Assembly: GCF_030123245.1 (NCBI RefSeq)
Contig: NZ_CP126101.1
Coordinates: forward strand, 4,524,501 to 4,588,500
Source of the DNA: Lysinibacillus pakistanensis
GTDB taxonomy: Bacteria; Bacillota; Bacilli; Bacillales_A; Planococcaceae
DNA length: 64,000 nucleotides
Direction of reading: 5' to 3'
A model generated the notes under the pieces. That model did not search any database. It was not told the DNA's origin and saw nothing but the letters and a program-made list of their open reading frames with translations. The position numbers and the translations under genes are program-made. Shown here one piece after another: positions 9,243-18,270 of this stretch. How positions within the stretch are numbered: position 1 is the first letter of the stretch; each line of letters starts with the position of its first letter.

Positions 9243-10229
9243 CTATTTATGCAATGCTACAGCTTGTTCTCCTAGCTCTTTATAGCTTTTGAAAAATTGA
9301 TCGACATTATATGTAACATAGCCTTTTAATGGGTCCATGACAACTACTTTATTGCCTAAATGTCCTGTTAAGACAACAGCATGCAAGTTCATATATGCTA
9401 CATGCGGCGTTGTTTCACCTTTATAGATCCAGCCCTTAGCTGCTTTTTTGTTGGGCTTCGATAAATCCAATGTAACCCAAGTCACAACGGGTACACCCTC
9501 CCGAACAAGTTGTAAAATTTCGTCCTGCGAGGCTTTACTCATATTTGTGACACGTAAATTTGCCTGTTTATCAGCTATTACTGCCTCTGCCGCTTTGACA
9601 ATTGGAGCTGCAAAGACATACATACCGTTTGCTTTATCTCTAGGATCACCTGCAAAAGCCTGATTTGGATTTGGACCAAATCGTTGCCCGTCTACAGTAG
9701 AAATTTTTTGCTTCGGTAAATACGTATCAGCCATTTCAAGCTTTGTAACATTCACACCATAATAATTTAAGACGGCTGTTAACGATGTAATTTCACAGCC
9801 ATGTGGTAGCTCAGGATTTTGCATAACAACTGGTACATCCAATTCCTGCTCATCTCTTGAAAAATGTGTTTGGAGTCGATAGTATGGCTTTGTTGAATCG
9901 TACGTAAAATTTTCAATTGTTGTATAGCCATTATTTTCAGTACTATTTTCAAGTGTAGTTGCAGCAATGGCATACTCCTGTCCCTCTATTAACTTTGAAA
10001 AGGTTGCCTCTCCCTCATCAGAGCCAATTACATCCTCTACTATTTTTCCCGTCTTCACATCAGTAACCGTTATATAAAGATTCGGGATGGGTGCACCACT
10101 ATTAAACTCTACCGTTAAAACTGTTAATTCACTTTTTTGTTTTTCCTGCTGCGAAAATTGATTACAGCCTGAAAGTAACATAATGATGATAATACCTATT
10201 AGTAAAAAGCGTTTAAACCCCGTCCACAA
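9243..10229 (-). CDS. Lipoprotein with a C39-like cysteine peptidase domain
   Basis: Membrane-anchored extracellular protein. Residues 1-22 form a lipoprotein signal with lipobox LLSGC (lipidated Cys22). Residues about 35-130 look like a beta-rich, transthyretin-like domain. The C-terminal half is a Peptidase_C39_2-like papain fold: catalytic Cys145 in PHGCEITSL, His in HAVVLTGH, and VVMDPLKGY. Start is a TTG with AGGAG upstream, and it gives a good lipoprotein signal. No bacteriocin exporter lies nearby, so a bacteriocin-leader role is unlikely; the substrate is unknown. 328 aa, transcribed alone. Confidence 0.82.
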   Translation of the reverse strand: MWTGFKRFLLIGIIIIMLLSGCNQFSQQEKQKSELTVLTVEFNSGAPIPNLYITVTDVKTGKIVEDVIGSDEGEATFSKLIEGQEYAIAATTLENSTENNGYTTIENFTYDSTKPYYRLQTHFSRDEQELDVPVVMQNPELPHGCEITSLTAVLNYYGVNVTKLEMADTYLPKQKISTVDGQRFGPNPNQAFAGDPRDKANGMYVFAAPIVKAAEAVIADKQANLRVTNMSKASQDEILQLVREGVPVVTWVTLDLSKPNKKAAKGWIYKGETTPHVAYMNLHAVVLTGHLGNKVVVMDPLKGYVTYNVDQFFKSYKELGEQAVALHK

Positions 10230-10354
10230 GACAAATTCCGCTCCTATTCTATTTTGAAGACCACCACTTCAAATCTATATTTCAATTTGTCGTAGACTCT
10301 ATTATACGCTAATTTCATAGTCGTTCCTATTCTATCTTTCTTTAATGAACCTGC

Positions 10355-10481
10355 GTCAAAATGATCAAGGAAATCTGTGACCAACTCGCTTTTCTACACA
10401 AGGTGACGAAAGCTAAAGGCTACAATAGCTATGTGTTTTAAAGCACCGTCATTCACAGAGATTTCCTTTGTCCATTTTAAC
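10355..10481. repeat. Imperfect inverted repeat with 26-29 nt arms
   Basis: The left arm (10355-10380) and right arm (10453-10481) are imperfect reverse complements sharing AAGGAAATCT and AAAATG cores, with a loop of about 70 nt. It lies directly after the stop of the acyl-CoA ligase on the minus strand. It could be a large 3' hairpin or a decayed small transposable element; no U-tract makes it a plain terminator. Confidence 0.5.
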
Positions 10482-10492
10482 AATCATATTAT

Positions 10493-11989
10493 TTAATGCG
10501 TACTGACCTTAGGGCGCAAAGTATGTTTTAATACTTTCCCCGAGGCATTACGAGGTAGCTCTGCTAGAAATTCAATCTCATAAGGTACTTTATATTTTGC
10601 AAGCTGCTTTCGGCAATAGGCCACTATGGACTCCTCGTCAAGAGCTTTGCCTTCCTTTAATACGACAAATGCCTTTGGTACTTCTCCATATACCTCATGT
10701 GGTAGTCCAACAACCGCTGCCTCTAAAATTTCTGGTAACTGATATAAAACCTCTTCTATTTCAATTGGATAAATATTTTCACCACCACGAATAATCATAT
10801 CTTTTTTACGATCAACAATGTAAAGATAGCCATCTTCGTCAAAACGGCCTAAATCCCCTGATAGGAGCCAGCCATCTCTAATCGTTCTAGCTGTTTCTTC
10901 CTCGTTTCGAAGATAGCCTTTCATTACCTGTGGGCCTCTTACACAAATTTCTCCTACCTCACCCGACGGAACAGACTCTCCAAAGCTATCTACTACACGT
11001 ACCTCTGTTTGAGTCAATGGTTTTCCTACTGATCCAATTTTTGTTAATGCATCCATATCTAAAAGAGAAGTAGCTGCAGGTGAGTTTTCAGTTTGACCAT
11101 AAAGATTTTGTACCTTGACATTTGGAAATGCCTCTTTCACTTGCTTCACAAGCTCATATGGCATTGGAGCTGCCCCATAACATAATAAACGTAAACGCTT
11201 AAATGTATGTTCCATAAAGCTAGGTGTATTTAATATTATTGTATACATTGACGGAACACCGAAAAAGATTGTCGCCTCAGTCGTGGCAAGCTGCTTTAAT
11301 GTATTTGCTGGCGAAAAGGCTTCTTCAATGATAACATTACCGCCCTGATAAAACATCGGCATTGCAAATACATGAAGTCCTGCACAGTGAAATAAAGGCG
11401 TGCAAATAAACATTCTATCTTCCTTCGTCATATTCATTGAGGATGACCATATCTCTGCCGTTGAGACAATATTTTGATGCGTTAGCATTACTCCCTTTGG
11501 CTTACCTGTCGTCCCAGATGTATACATAACAACTGCAGTATCACCATTCACCAATTTGACAGAACGTAGCTGTCCTGTGTATGTCTCTATAATTTTTTCC
11601 ATTTCCTTAAACCCAACAGCATGCGAAAAGGAATATGGAATATCTGCTAGTATTTCACTTAATCGCTCATCATAAATGAGTCCTTTTGCTTCTGAATGAT
11701 TAAAAATAAATTCCACTTCTGGAGCCGCTAATTTAGTATTAATGGGCATAGCTACAAAACCCGCTAATTGAACTCCGATATACGCGATTAAAAATAAATC
11801 AGAATTTAATGTGTATAAGGCAATGACATCATCTTTCTTAAAACCCTGCTCTTGTAAATAAGCTGCAAAGGTTTCTGCACATTTGAAAAATTCTTTATAG
11901 GTAAGCCTTTTTCCATCATATAACGTTGCAATTCCTTCAGGTTGTTGCACAGCATAGTTTTGTAAAATATCTGTCATTAGCATTGTCAT
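10493..11989 (-). CDS. Acyl-CoA synthetase (AMP-forming), fatty-acid-type
   Basis: Adenylate-forming ligase that activates a carboxylic acid to its CoA thioester. Motifs: P-loop YTSGTTGKPKGVMLTH near residue 155, YGQTE, the hinge SGDLGRFDEDGYLYIVDRKKDMII, and the C-terminal catalytic Lys in PRNASGKVLKH. 498 aa, usual for class I acyl-CoA ligases of medium or long-chain type; the exact acid cannot be told (o-succinylbenzoate ligase MenE is less likely without men genes nearby). Start ATG has AGGGGG 7 nt upstream. Monocistronic by appearance. Confidence 0.88.
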   Translation of the reverse strand: MTMLMTDILQNYAVQQPEGIATLYDGKRLTYKEFFKCAETFAAYLQEQGFKKDDVIALYTLNSDLFLIAYIGVQLAGFVAMPINTKLAAPEVEFIFNHSEAKGLIYDERLSEILADIPYSFSHAVGFKEMEKIIETYTGQLRSVKLVNGDTAVVMYTSGTTGKPKGVMLTHQNIVSTAEIWSSSMNMTKEDRMFICTPLFHCAGLHVFAMPMFYQGGNVIIEEAFSPANTLKQLATTEATIFFGVPSMYTIILNTPSFMEHTFKRLRLLCYGAAPMPYELVKQVKEAFPNVKVQNLYGQTENSPAATSLLDMDALTKIGSVGKPLTQTEVRVVDSFGESVPSGEVGEICVRGPQVMKGYLRNEEETARTIRDGWLLSGDLGRFDEDGYLYIVDRKKDMIIRGGENIYPIEIEEVLYQLPEILEAAVVGLPHEVYGEVPKAFVVLKEGKALDEESIVAYCRKQLAKYKVPYEIEFLAELPRNASGKVLKHTLRPKVSTH

Positions 11990-12234
11990 TATAAGCCCCC
12001 TGAAATTTTATTTTTAACTTCAAAAACGAACTACCTTTAATAGATCTTGGTACCGCATAATTTTCAGAAAATTATGATTACATTCTATCAGGCTATTAAA
12101 AATGTGGCAATTTTTCTACCTATTCGAAAATATGAACAACATGCTTCAAAATATACTTAGACATTTTACTTTTCTATCAATTTCTGTTAGGTGTATGATA
12201 TTTATACAAAGTTTTTAAGAAAGGCTTGGTTAAA

Positions 12235-12852
12235 ATGCAGTACGCACTTTTAGGAGATTTACATTCTAATATAGAAGATACAAGAGCGGTATTAGCCCAT
12301 ATCCAGGAAACTGCCAAAGATGCCATAATTATAGGTTTAGGGGACTTATATGAATGTACTGTAAGTAAGAAAAAGGCACAAATAGTATCTGGTTTATCCC
12401 TTCAAAAAGCTGCCATTGTCAATAATGACTTTGAAAATTTACTAACATTTCCTTCGATTCGTGGCAACCAAGAGGAACGAATTACACGTGTAACGGGCAT
12501 TGAACGATTTACAAAACTACCTGAAACAATGGAAATTGAAGGGGCTGTACTAATGCATGGACATCAATTTAAATGGAGCGTGTCATGGCAGCCGACATTC
12601 CCTTCATTTAAAAAATCACTCCTTTTCTTTGGACATAGCCATGAATCTGGTCTTTATCATGGCAATAAAAAACTACCTATTCGAATTCGCTTTGGTCAAC
12701 CTATCGTGTTACAGGATAAGCAATATGGCATCAATGTTGGCTCTGTTGTTGATCATCGTGAGTGGTGTCTCTATGACAGCGAAAAACGAACAGTAACATT
12801 TATGTGTGCATCCGTACTTGAAAATGTAAGGTTTCATCATCGTGTTAGATAA
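12235..12852 (+). CDS. Calcineurin-like metallophosphoesterase
   Basis: Metal-dependent phosphoesterase of unknown substrate. Metal-site motifs in order: GDLHSN near the N-terminus, GLGDLYEC, RGNQEER (in the GNHD position), LMHGH and FFGHSHE. 205 aa, small as in YfcE/MJ0936-type enzymes. ATG 12235 chosen (AAAGG about 10 nt upstream); a TTG three codons earlier lies in the site. Alone on the plus strand, divergent from the acyl-CoA ligase and convergent with the globin receptor. Confidence 0.85.
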   Translation: MQYALLGDLHSNIEDTRAVLAHIQETAKDAIIIGLGDLYECTVSKKKAQIVSGLSLQKAAIVNNDFENLLTFPSIRGNQEERITRVTGIERFTKLPETMEIEGAVLMHGHQFKWSVSWQPTFPSFKKSLLFFGHSHESGLYHGNKKLPIRIRFGQPIVLQDKQYGINVGSVVDHREWCLYDSEKRTVTFMCASVLENVRFHHRVR

Positions 12853-12854
12853 TA

Positions 12855-12887
12855 GAAAGGGCTCTCCCGTATAGGAAGGCCCTTTTG
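12855..12887. terminator. Bidirectional terminator between phosphoesterase and hemAT
   Basis: AAGGGC / GCCCTT stem with a loop of about 16 nt and T/A runs on both sides, between two convergent genes. Confidence 0.6.
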
Positions 12888-12889
12888 TA

Positions 12890-14641
12890 TTAATGAATAT
12901 ATTGCTTTTTCTCGTTCATTAAAATTTCCTTTAGCTCTTTAAGTTTGTCGATGACTATATACGATTCATTGGTAATTTCAGTTAAGTAAGTTTCAGCCGC
13001 TGCTTTATTACCTCGATTGTACTCTTGAACTGCCTTTTTTGCTAATTCATGAACATGGATAAATGGACGCTCTAATACAATGTATGCCTGCTCATTACTC
13101 AACAACTTTTTCCCTGTACCGTAGTACCATTCTCCAAGTCGAGATTCCTTTGGGGAACCAACATCCTGCTCCGTCATTTGTTCAAAGCCTAGCAATAAAT
13201 TATAAATTTTCCAGCGCCATAATAAATGGTCTGTAATTGCCAGTTCAATAATATCCTCTTGGCTGATGATAAAGTTTTTCGAAATAGTAGATGAACGATA
13301 GCCATCAATCATTTTACTTAGCTTATAAATCGCAGAACCCATATCAAACACAATTACCTTACTTTTTTGCATGCTCTCCGTTATATTACGATTGCGCTCT
13401 GAAATTTCTGATGATGATTCTGCTTGTGCTCTAGTCGTTGTCGCAATTTCCTCAAAGCGTATTCCTTGGTGCTGAAGATTTTTATTTAATTCAGTAAGTG
13501 TATGTGAAATTTGCAGTGTATCTGTAACACCCTGATGTAAATCCTGTGAGAATTGATTTGTTAAGGTGTTAATATTATTCGTAATAAGTAATAGCTCCTG
13601 AATATCAGTATGAATGGATTTTACTGATGTACTTGTATCATCTGCCAGCTTTCGTACCTCTTCAGCTACTACAGCAAAGCCTTTACCAGCCTCACCTGCA
13701 CGTGCTGCCTCAATCGAAGCATTAAGTGCCAATAAATTTGTTTGATCCGCGATTCTTTTAATTAGCTCCATTAGCTTAGCTACACTGTTAACCCGTTCAA
13801 CTAAGCGAACAATATCGTCTTGCATGGACTTATGACCTTCATCTGTTGACTGTAAAATGGTAGAAACTTGTTGCAGTGACTCTAAATCTCCATTTAATTT
13901 TTCCAATGCCTGCTTTGTATGAGTGGAGATATCCCCTACTGAAGCTGCTATTTCCTCAATACTCGCATCTAAATCATGCATGGAGTTGTCCACCGCAATG
14001 ATTTCCTTTTGTTGGGTTTCTTGAAATTCAATAAGCTCTTTAATGGAGTCTAATTGTGTATTATATGTAATAATCTCGCCTAAGCCATTGACAACTGAGC
14101 CTCCTTGGATTTCAATGTATGTTTCAAGAATAATTTGCTGGTCAATCGTCACTAAACTATCATAAGACAGTAATACATCCAGCATTTTATCCTGATCACG
14201 GGATAATTCCTTCACAATCAACGGGATAATTAGTTGATTTATAAGCGTGTAGGCCGAAATCATCCAGTTTGGCAAAACACCAATTCGTGCATGAACATAA
14301 GCAATTTTCCGTCTTTTAAAGACATAGTCTAAGTCTAATTCATCATCAAACAAGCTGATAAAATGAGAGTCGAATAAGCCTTTTAAGCGCTCCACAGTTG
14401 AATGCGTATTGATAACATGATTAAATTCAGGAATTTCTAATAAACGATCATAAAAATTATCTAATATTTCCTTCCTATTATTTTCGTAAATTTTTCTTAA
14501 AAAGCTTACTGATTCTCTTCTAATTCTAGATAATGCGAGGAAATCTAGTTTTTCTTTAAAACGCTCATTTGCCTCAATGTCTGAATTTTTTTCAGCTGAA
14601 AAATAATCATAGTCTAGATTAATTTTCTTCCTTTTGAACAT
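12890..14641 (-). CDS. hemAT: Globin-coupled chemoreceptor (HemAT-like) with a degenerate C-terminal CZB-like domain
   Basis: Soluble oxygen or redox receptor signalling to CheA. Residues 1 to about 185 match the HemAT sensor globin, with proximal His117 in [13 protein letters not shown]. About 230-470 is the methyl-accepting signalling domain with its hairpin tip [19 protein letters not shown]. Residues 472-583 resemble the CZB zinc-binding domain ([18 protein letters not shown]) but the expected Cys is Ser500 and the first His of HxxxH is Phe527, so zinc binding may be lost. No membrane segment. 583 aa, longer than B. subtilis HemAT (432 aa) because of the added domain. Confidence 0.92.
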   Translation of the reverse strand: MFKRKKINLDYDYFSAEKNSDIEANERFKEKLDFLALSRIRRESVSFLRKIYENNRKEILDNFYDRLLEIPEFNHVINTHSTVERLKGLFDSHFISLFDDELDLDYVFKRRKIAYVHARIGVLPNWMISAYTLINQLIIPLIVKELSRDQDKMLDVLLSYDSLVTIDQQIILETYIEIQGGSVVNGLGEIITYNTQLDSIKELIEFQETQQKEIIAVDNSMHDLDASIEEIAASVGDISTHTKQALEKLNGDLESLQQVSTILQSTDEGHKSMQDDIVRLVERVNSVAKLMELIKRIADQTNLLALNASIEAARAGEAGKGFAVVAEEVRKLADDTSTSVKSIHTDIQELLLITNNINTLTNQFSQDLHQGVTDTLQISHTLTELNKNLQHQGIRFEEIATTTRAQAESSSEISERNRNITESMQKSKVIVFDMGSAIYKLSKMIDGYRSSTISKNFIISQEDIIELAITDHLLWRWKIYNLLLGFEQMTEQDVGSPKESRLGEWYYGTGKKLLSNEQAYIVLERPFIHVHELAKKAVQEYNRGNKAAAETYLTEITNESYIVIDKLKELKEILMNEKKQYIH

Positions 14642-14892
14642 AGTAGTCCACTCCCCTAAATTTTAAATACAAGCATTCAAATCTATAATTCGTTAAGCTA
14701 TTTTTTCAATTCTTATCCATAACTTGGTTCTTTTCATCCATTATTAACTACCATAATTATGAATGAAAATTAGCATATAATATTTTACCAATAATACAAA
14801 AACTAGCATAGAATCTCTTTAAATTCTTTACACTTTCTTATTTTTTTGTACACCTTATTGACAATTTTCATTTTGTTATATCTATTTATTCA
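14642..14892. other. Intergenic region upstream of hemAT
   Basis: AT-rich stretch carrying the hemAT leader (AGGGGAG just before the ATG). No ORF with a ribosome site, no repeat and no convincing promoter consensus was found; a TTGACA at about 14859 on the plus strand has no gene to drive. Confidence 0.4.
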
Positions 14893-14934
14893 ACAAAAAA
14901 CGCCAAAATCATCTTTTGATTTTAGCGTTTTTTT
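14893..14934 (-). terminator. Intrinsic terminator after the DUF305-like gene
   Basis: A 13-bp stem with one mismatch (AACGCCAAAATCA / TGATTTTAGCGTT) and T-runs on both sides, 25 nt past the stop at 14960. Confidence 0.75.
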
Positions 14935-14959
14935 CGATAGGGCTTTTTTTGCGATAAAG

Positions 14960-15541
14960 CTAGCAATTTTCACAATCCTGCAATGCATCTAGCAGTTTTT
15001 CCATATCACAAATCTGCTGACACATTGTATCAATCATACATCGTAGAATAGGTATTAACTCTTGGCAAATACAGAATCTCAATACATTCTGTGCCAATCG
15101 TACCCCACCCTGATGATGAACAATCATTTCCCTTAGATAGTTGATATTAATATTATTAGAGACTGGTGGTGCACACATCGCCTGGAACATCGCTTGGGTA
15201 ATTTCTTTGTAGGCACACATATATTCATACAATTCATACTCCGAATTTTGGACGATACAGCATCTATTTTGTATCGCTTCCAAGCATTCTAGCGTCTCTG
15301 TACTTGTTTTAATAATTTCTAATGCGAGATTTTGAACAGCTATATTTGTTGTATAGCGTAAAACATTTTCTGACATCTTAATGGCAGCGACTTGATGCGG
15401 GATAATTTGTTTAATAAAATTTTCAGAGATACTACATGTAATGGTCACATAGGTCATACCCTGTATCATTTTATCGAGGATTCGTTGATATTCCTCTAAA
15501 TATGCCTTTGTAACATTACTGAGTTCAATTGATTTAGCCAT
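14960..15541 (-). CDS. Cys-rich DUF305-like protein with two ferritin-like repeats
   Basis: No firm function. The sequence has two copies of the DUF305 signature: FIKQIIPHQVAAIKMSENVL in the N-terminal half and YLREMIVHHQGGVRLAQNVL in the C-terminal half, each a helical hairpin. Only the second keeps HH; the first has PHQ. Fourteen or so Cys, many in the last third (CICQ, CMIDTMCQQICDM, DCENC), suggest metal or disulfide binding. No signal peptide. ATG 15541 chosen because GAAAGGAG is 8 nt upstream. 193 aa. Next to small spore-type genes, so a spore role is possible. Confidence 0.7.
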   Translation of the reverse strand: MAKSIELSNVTKAYLEEYQRILDKMIQGMTYVTITCSISENFIKQIIPHQVAAIKMSENVLRYTTNIAVQNLALEIIKTSTETLECLEAIQNRCCIVQNSEYELYEYMCAYKEITQAMFQAMCAPPVSNNININYLREMIVHHQGGVRLAQNVLRFCICQELIPILRCMIDTMCQQICDMEKLLDALQDCENC

Positions 15542-15711
15542 TAGACACACTCCTTTCAGAGTAATGTATGCCTGAAAGGTTGATGTGTGGTAGACAAATG
15601 TACCAATGAATAATCATTAGTTCCCTTAAGTGCTTTTATTATTTTAGCGTGCCAGGAGTATAGTATGGCTCACCAAATGTTTTTGCTACACCCTATGCAT
15701 TACGCGCAAAC

Positions 15712-15897
15712 CTATTTTGTATTTTTATATGTATCCAAGCACTTTTGACAAATACATTTGCGTAATTCCTGTGGCACTGCTTGAAAGATTTCTTCAGGAA
15801 AATACACTGTCATGCACCAACAGTCTTTTTGCCCATTGGCTATACCGCAGTGATTTCCTTTTCCACATAATGGACAATTATTTTCTTCAACGGTCAT
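15712..15897 (-). CDS. Small cysteine-rich CWC-family protein
   Basis: 61 aa protein with paired cysteines (CPLCGKGNHCG, CWC, CICQKC), matching the cysteine-rich CWC family, probably a zinc-binding fold of unknown function. The start at ATG 15897 has a near-perfect AAGGAGGTGA 8 nt upstream; a longer reading from further up would lack a site. Confidence 0.8.
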   Translation of the reverse strand: MTVEENNCPLCGKGNHCGIANGQKDCWCMTVYFPEEIFQAVPQELRKCICQKCLDTYKNTK

Positions 15898-15936
15898 TGG
15901 GCTAATCACCTCCTTAATTACTCTACATAATAACAA

Positions 15937-15964
15937 AAGAGGAGTACATACATACCCCTCCTAA
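15937..15964 (-). terminator. Small hairpin after the gamma-type SASP gene
   Basis: AGGAG / CTCCT arms followed by CTTTTG on the minus strand, just past the stop at 15971. Weak but well placed. Confidence 0.4.
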
Positions 15965-15970
15965 ATTTAC

Positions 15971-16168
15971 TTATTGATTTTTCCCCTGAATCTGTTGCTT
16001 TACCTCTGTAACGTCTGTATCACTATACATCTCCGTACCGTGCCCACCATTCTGTGCCAAAAGCTTTTTTACCTCATTGTAAGATAAGCCTGCCTCTGCA
16101 TTTTTTCTTTTGACATCATTAATATCGGTACCAGCAACAGTATACTTGGCATCATTTTGATTATTCAT
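15971..16168 (-). CDS. Gamma-type small acid-soluble spore protein (SspE-like)
   Basis: Spore-core storage protein, degraded at germination to supply amino acids. 65 aa, Asn/Gln-rich with repeated VKxxNA / VKQQIQ segments and a GTEMYSDTDVTEVK stretch resembling the FATETNVQQVKQQN pattern of SspE and its GPR cleavage region. No large hydrophobic stretch. Start ATG has AGGAGGT 10 nt upstream. Expected to be sigma-G dependent; no promoter could be assigned with confidence. Confidence 0.75.
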   Translation of the reverse strand: MNNQNDAKYTVAGTDINDVKRKNAEAGLSYNEVKKLLAQNGGHGTEMYSDTDVTEVKQQIQGKNQ

Positions 16169-16183
16169 GGCTTCTATGACCTC

Positions 16184-16393
16184 CTATAATTCATCTGGCT
16201 GCAATTCAATTAGTTCGTCACCTTCACGTTCCACTCTTTTATTTAGTTCTTCAATCGGTATAGCATCTACTGTTTGCATATCTTCGTGCAAATCAAAAAT
16301 GCTAATCCTATCTGAATCAACCATATCAGGCTTATCCTTACTTGCTAAATTCATAAACATCTTTTTTTCATGTGGTATATTGTCTTTATCCAT
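16184..16393 (-). CDS. Small acidic hypothetical protein
   Basis: 69 aa, rich in Asp and Glu (PDMVDSDRISIFDLHEDMQ, DELIELQPDEL), hydrophilic and without membrane segment or Cys. Not recognised. ATG 16393 is preceded by AAAGGAG at 8 nt, and the gene ends 15 nt before the SASP gene in the same direction, so co-expression in the forespore is plausible. Confidence 0.65.
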   Translation of the reverse strand: MDKDNIPHEKKMFMNLASKDKPDMVDSDRISIFDLHEDMQTVDAIPIEELNKRVEREGDELIELQPDEL

Positions 16394-16436
16394 TATTCTC
16401 ACTCCTTTAACACTAATGTGTGTAGTGGTGAGTATT

Positions 16437-16670
16437 TTATGTGTTTTTCATTTTTATACTTTTATCAACACGATGATATTCAGAAATTTGTATAACTCTC
16501 ACATGCTTTGTATGCAGTTCATGATATATTCCCCTACTATCTGTAAAGGATATATATTGATCTCGTTCACTCCGAACCAACGCTTCTGCCTTTTCCTGAG
16601 ACTCAATATGAATAAATCTTCTTACATAATGCACTTCATCAAAGAAATATGTTATTTTATACTCTTTCAT
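16437..16670 (-). CDS. Small hypothetical protein
   Basis: 77 aa, not recognised. Basic and aromatic ([26 protein letters not shown]), looks like a small alpha-beta fold. AAGGAGC lies 9 nt upstream of the ATG. It is first in a run of three small genes pointing left toward the SASP gene and divergent from ykuD. Confidence 0.65.
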   Translation of the reverse strand: MKEYKITYFFDEVHYVRRFIHIESQEKAEALVRSERDQYISFTDSRGIYHELHTKHVRVIQISEYHRVDKSIKMKNT

Positions 16671-16789
16671 TTGGCTATAGCTCCTTGACTACTGAATTTA
16701 CTGCTTATCATGTCCCATTATGTAATTCTTTATCGGATTTTTTCATACCGTTAGCATATCTTATAGAAAAACATGAGGAGGTGATGGCA

Positions 16790-17284
16790 TTGGTCCATAC
16801 AGTGAAAACGGGAGAAACATTGCCTCAAATAGCCAGAGATTATCGTACATCCCTTTCATCTATCATTGCAGCCAATCCAGGAATCAATCCAAATGCACTT
16901 TATATAGGACAACAAATAATCATACCTGGAATTCCTAGTGCCAATACAATTCCCTATAAAATTGAAATATCCACAGATAATCGCTGGCTTCGATTATATA
17001 AAAATGATGTTCTGCAAAAACAGTATCCGATTGCGGTTGGTAGAATGCTACATGTTACACCGGTCGGTAATTTTATTATCATAAATAAAGCTCCAAACCC
17101 TGGTGGTCCCTTCGGCACAATGTGGATGAGTCTTTCGAAGGAGCATTACGGCATTCATGGAACTAATGATCCTAGCTCTATCGGGCATGCCGTATCACGT
17201 GGCTGTATTCGCATGCATAATCAGGATGTTGAGGAGCTAGCGAGCATTGTTCCAATCGGTACGAGTGTATTTATTCATCCTTAA
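16790..17284 (+). CDS. ykuD: L,D-transpeptidase YkuD with N-terminal LysM domain
   Basis: Makes or modifies 3-3 peptidoglycan crosslinks, or anchors proteins to the wall; in Bacillus it is a spore-wall enzyme. A LysM domain ([16 protein letters not shown] to IGQQIIIPG) fills residues 2-50, followed by the YkuD catalytic domain with His123 (HGTND), His133 and the SRGCIR motif (Cys139, Arg141). Start is TTG 16790, 8 nt after GGAGG; the ATG at 16784 is only 2 nt from that site. This start gives 164 aa, the length of B. subtilis YkuD. No signal peptide, as there. Confidence 0.93.
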   Translation: MVHTVKTGETLPQIARDYRTSLSSIIAANPGINPNALYIGQQIIIPGIPSANTIPYKIEISTDNRWLRLYKNDVLQKQYPIAVGRMLHVTPVGNFIIINKAPNPGGPFGTMWMSLSKEHYGIHGTNDPSSIGHAVSRGCIRMHNQDVEELASIVPIGTSVFIHP

Positions 17285-17292
17285 AAATTTAA

Positions 17293-17331
17293 AAAGGCTA
17301 TCTCTTCTTTCCATAGTCAGATAGCCTCTTG
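17293..17331. terminator. Bidirectional terminator between ykuD and the DUF2935 gene
   Basis: AGGCTATCT / AGATAGCCT 9-bp stem with A-run before and T-rich run after, between convergent genes. Confidence 0.7.
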
Positions 17332-17337
17332 CCTTAG

Positions 17338-18105
17338 TTATTCTACTTCTCTAGATTGAGCTAGCTTCGATAAATAGTATTGCTCCTCTCTCAGCATATG
17401 ATCCGCCATAAGTGCTGTAAACGTTCCTAATACTTCTGCACTTAATTCCATTTCCTCTAACTCACGTAAAAAAGTTTTAAATAAAGTCATTTCTAGCTCT
17501 ACTTCTTTATTAAAGCGGTTTAATGCGGGAAATGTTTCTATATTAGAACGTAAATAACCAGTAAGCTCTACTGCTTTTAAATAAAATTGATCAAAATGCT
17601 GTGTAAATTCGTGGCTTTTTTGCTTCAGCCTTTGTTCCACCCCATCCAAATCATCATGAATGGCTCCTGCATGTCCTGATGCATCTAAAAGCCAGAGTAA
17701 ATGATGATGCAGTTCATGAAAAATAGGTGGAACTTCTCCTTTCTTAAGATAGCTTAGTACAATTTGATATTCCTCTAATTCATTGACCATATGATTAATA
17801 AAGGTTGGTGGTAGATGAATATTAATATTTCCTACTAATTGCTTTCTGAGGATATGAAATTTAAATTGCTTTAGTTGCTCTACTGCTTCATCAACAGTTA
17901 CTGAAAAGGATACCGCATTATTGGCATCTATTGAATTCACATAAGCAAGCAGTTGTGTAAATTGTTGGATAAATGAACTCGCCTTTTTAATTTCCTCTGT
18001 TTCTGATGGATATAATGAATCATGAATGAATTGAGAATGATCTTTCAGTATTCTCAGCCAAAATCGATGCTCAAATACTGCATGCTGTAAGTAATTCGAC
18101 AACAT
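17338..18105 (-). CDS. DUF2935 family protein
   Basis: 255 aa helical protein of a Bacillales family of unknown function. Two ferritin-like helical bundles: the N-terminal begins FEHRFWLRILKDH and carries E and H at helix positions, the second ends with MADHMLREEQYYLSKL. The His/Glu pattern suggests a di-metal site, but this is inference. AAAGGAG precedes the ATG. Single gene between ykuD and the RNase J gene. Confidence 0.82.
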   Translation of the reverse strand: MLSNYLQHAVFEHRFWLRILKDHSQFIHDSLYPSETEEIKKASSFIQQFTQLLAYVNSIDANNAVSFSVTVDEAVEQLKQFKFHILRKQLVGNINIHLPPTFINHMVNELEEYQIVLSYLKKGEVPPIFHELHHHLLWLLDASGHAGAIHDDLDGVEQRLKQKSHEFTQHFDQFYLKAVELTGYLRSNIETFPALNRFNKEVELEMTLFKTFLRELEEMELSAEVLGTFTALMADHMLREEQYYLSKLAQSREVE

Positions 18106-18270
18106 TACATCTCCTTTATTCTGTTCGTTGCTCTATTCTATTCTTCTTAAAAATCTAATATTAATGATTGGATGAAAGTTAATCCCTCTAATTGTCTTTT
18201 CGTATAGGATGAAACGCTTATAGCTATACTACATAATGCTGAAGCAACAAAAAGAATTGGAGGGATACGC

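Noticed and set aside
14858..14890. Plus-strand TTGACA promoter
   Set aside because: No plus-strand gene follows; the next genes are on the minus strand.
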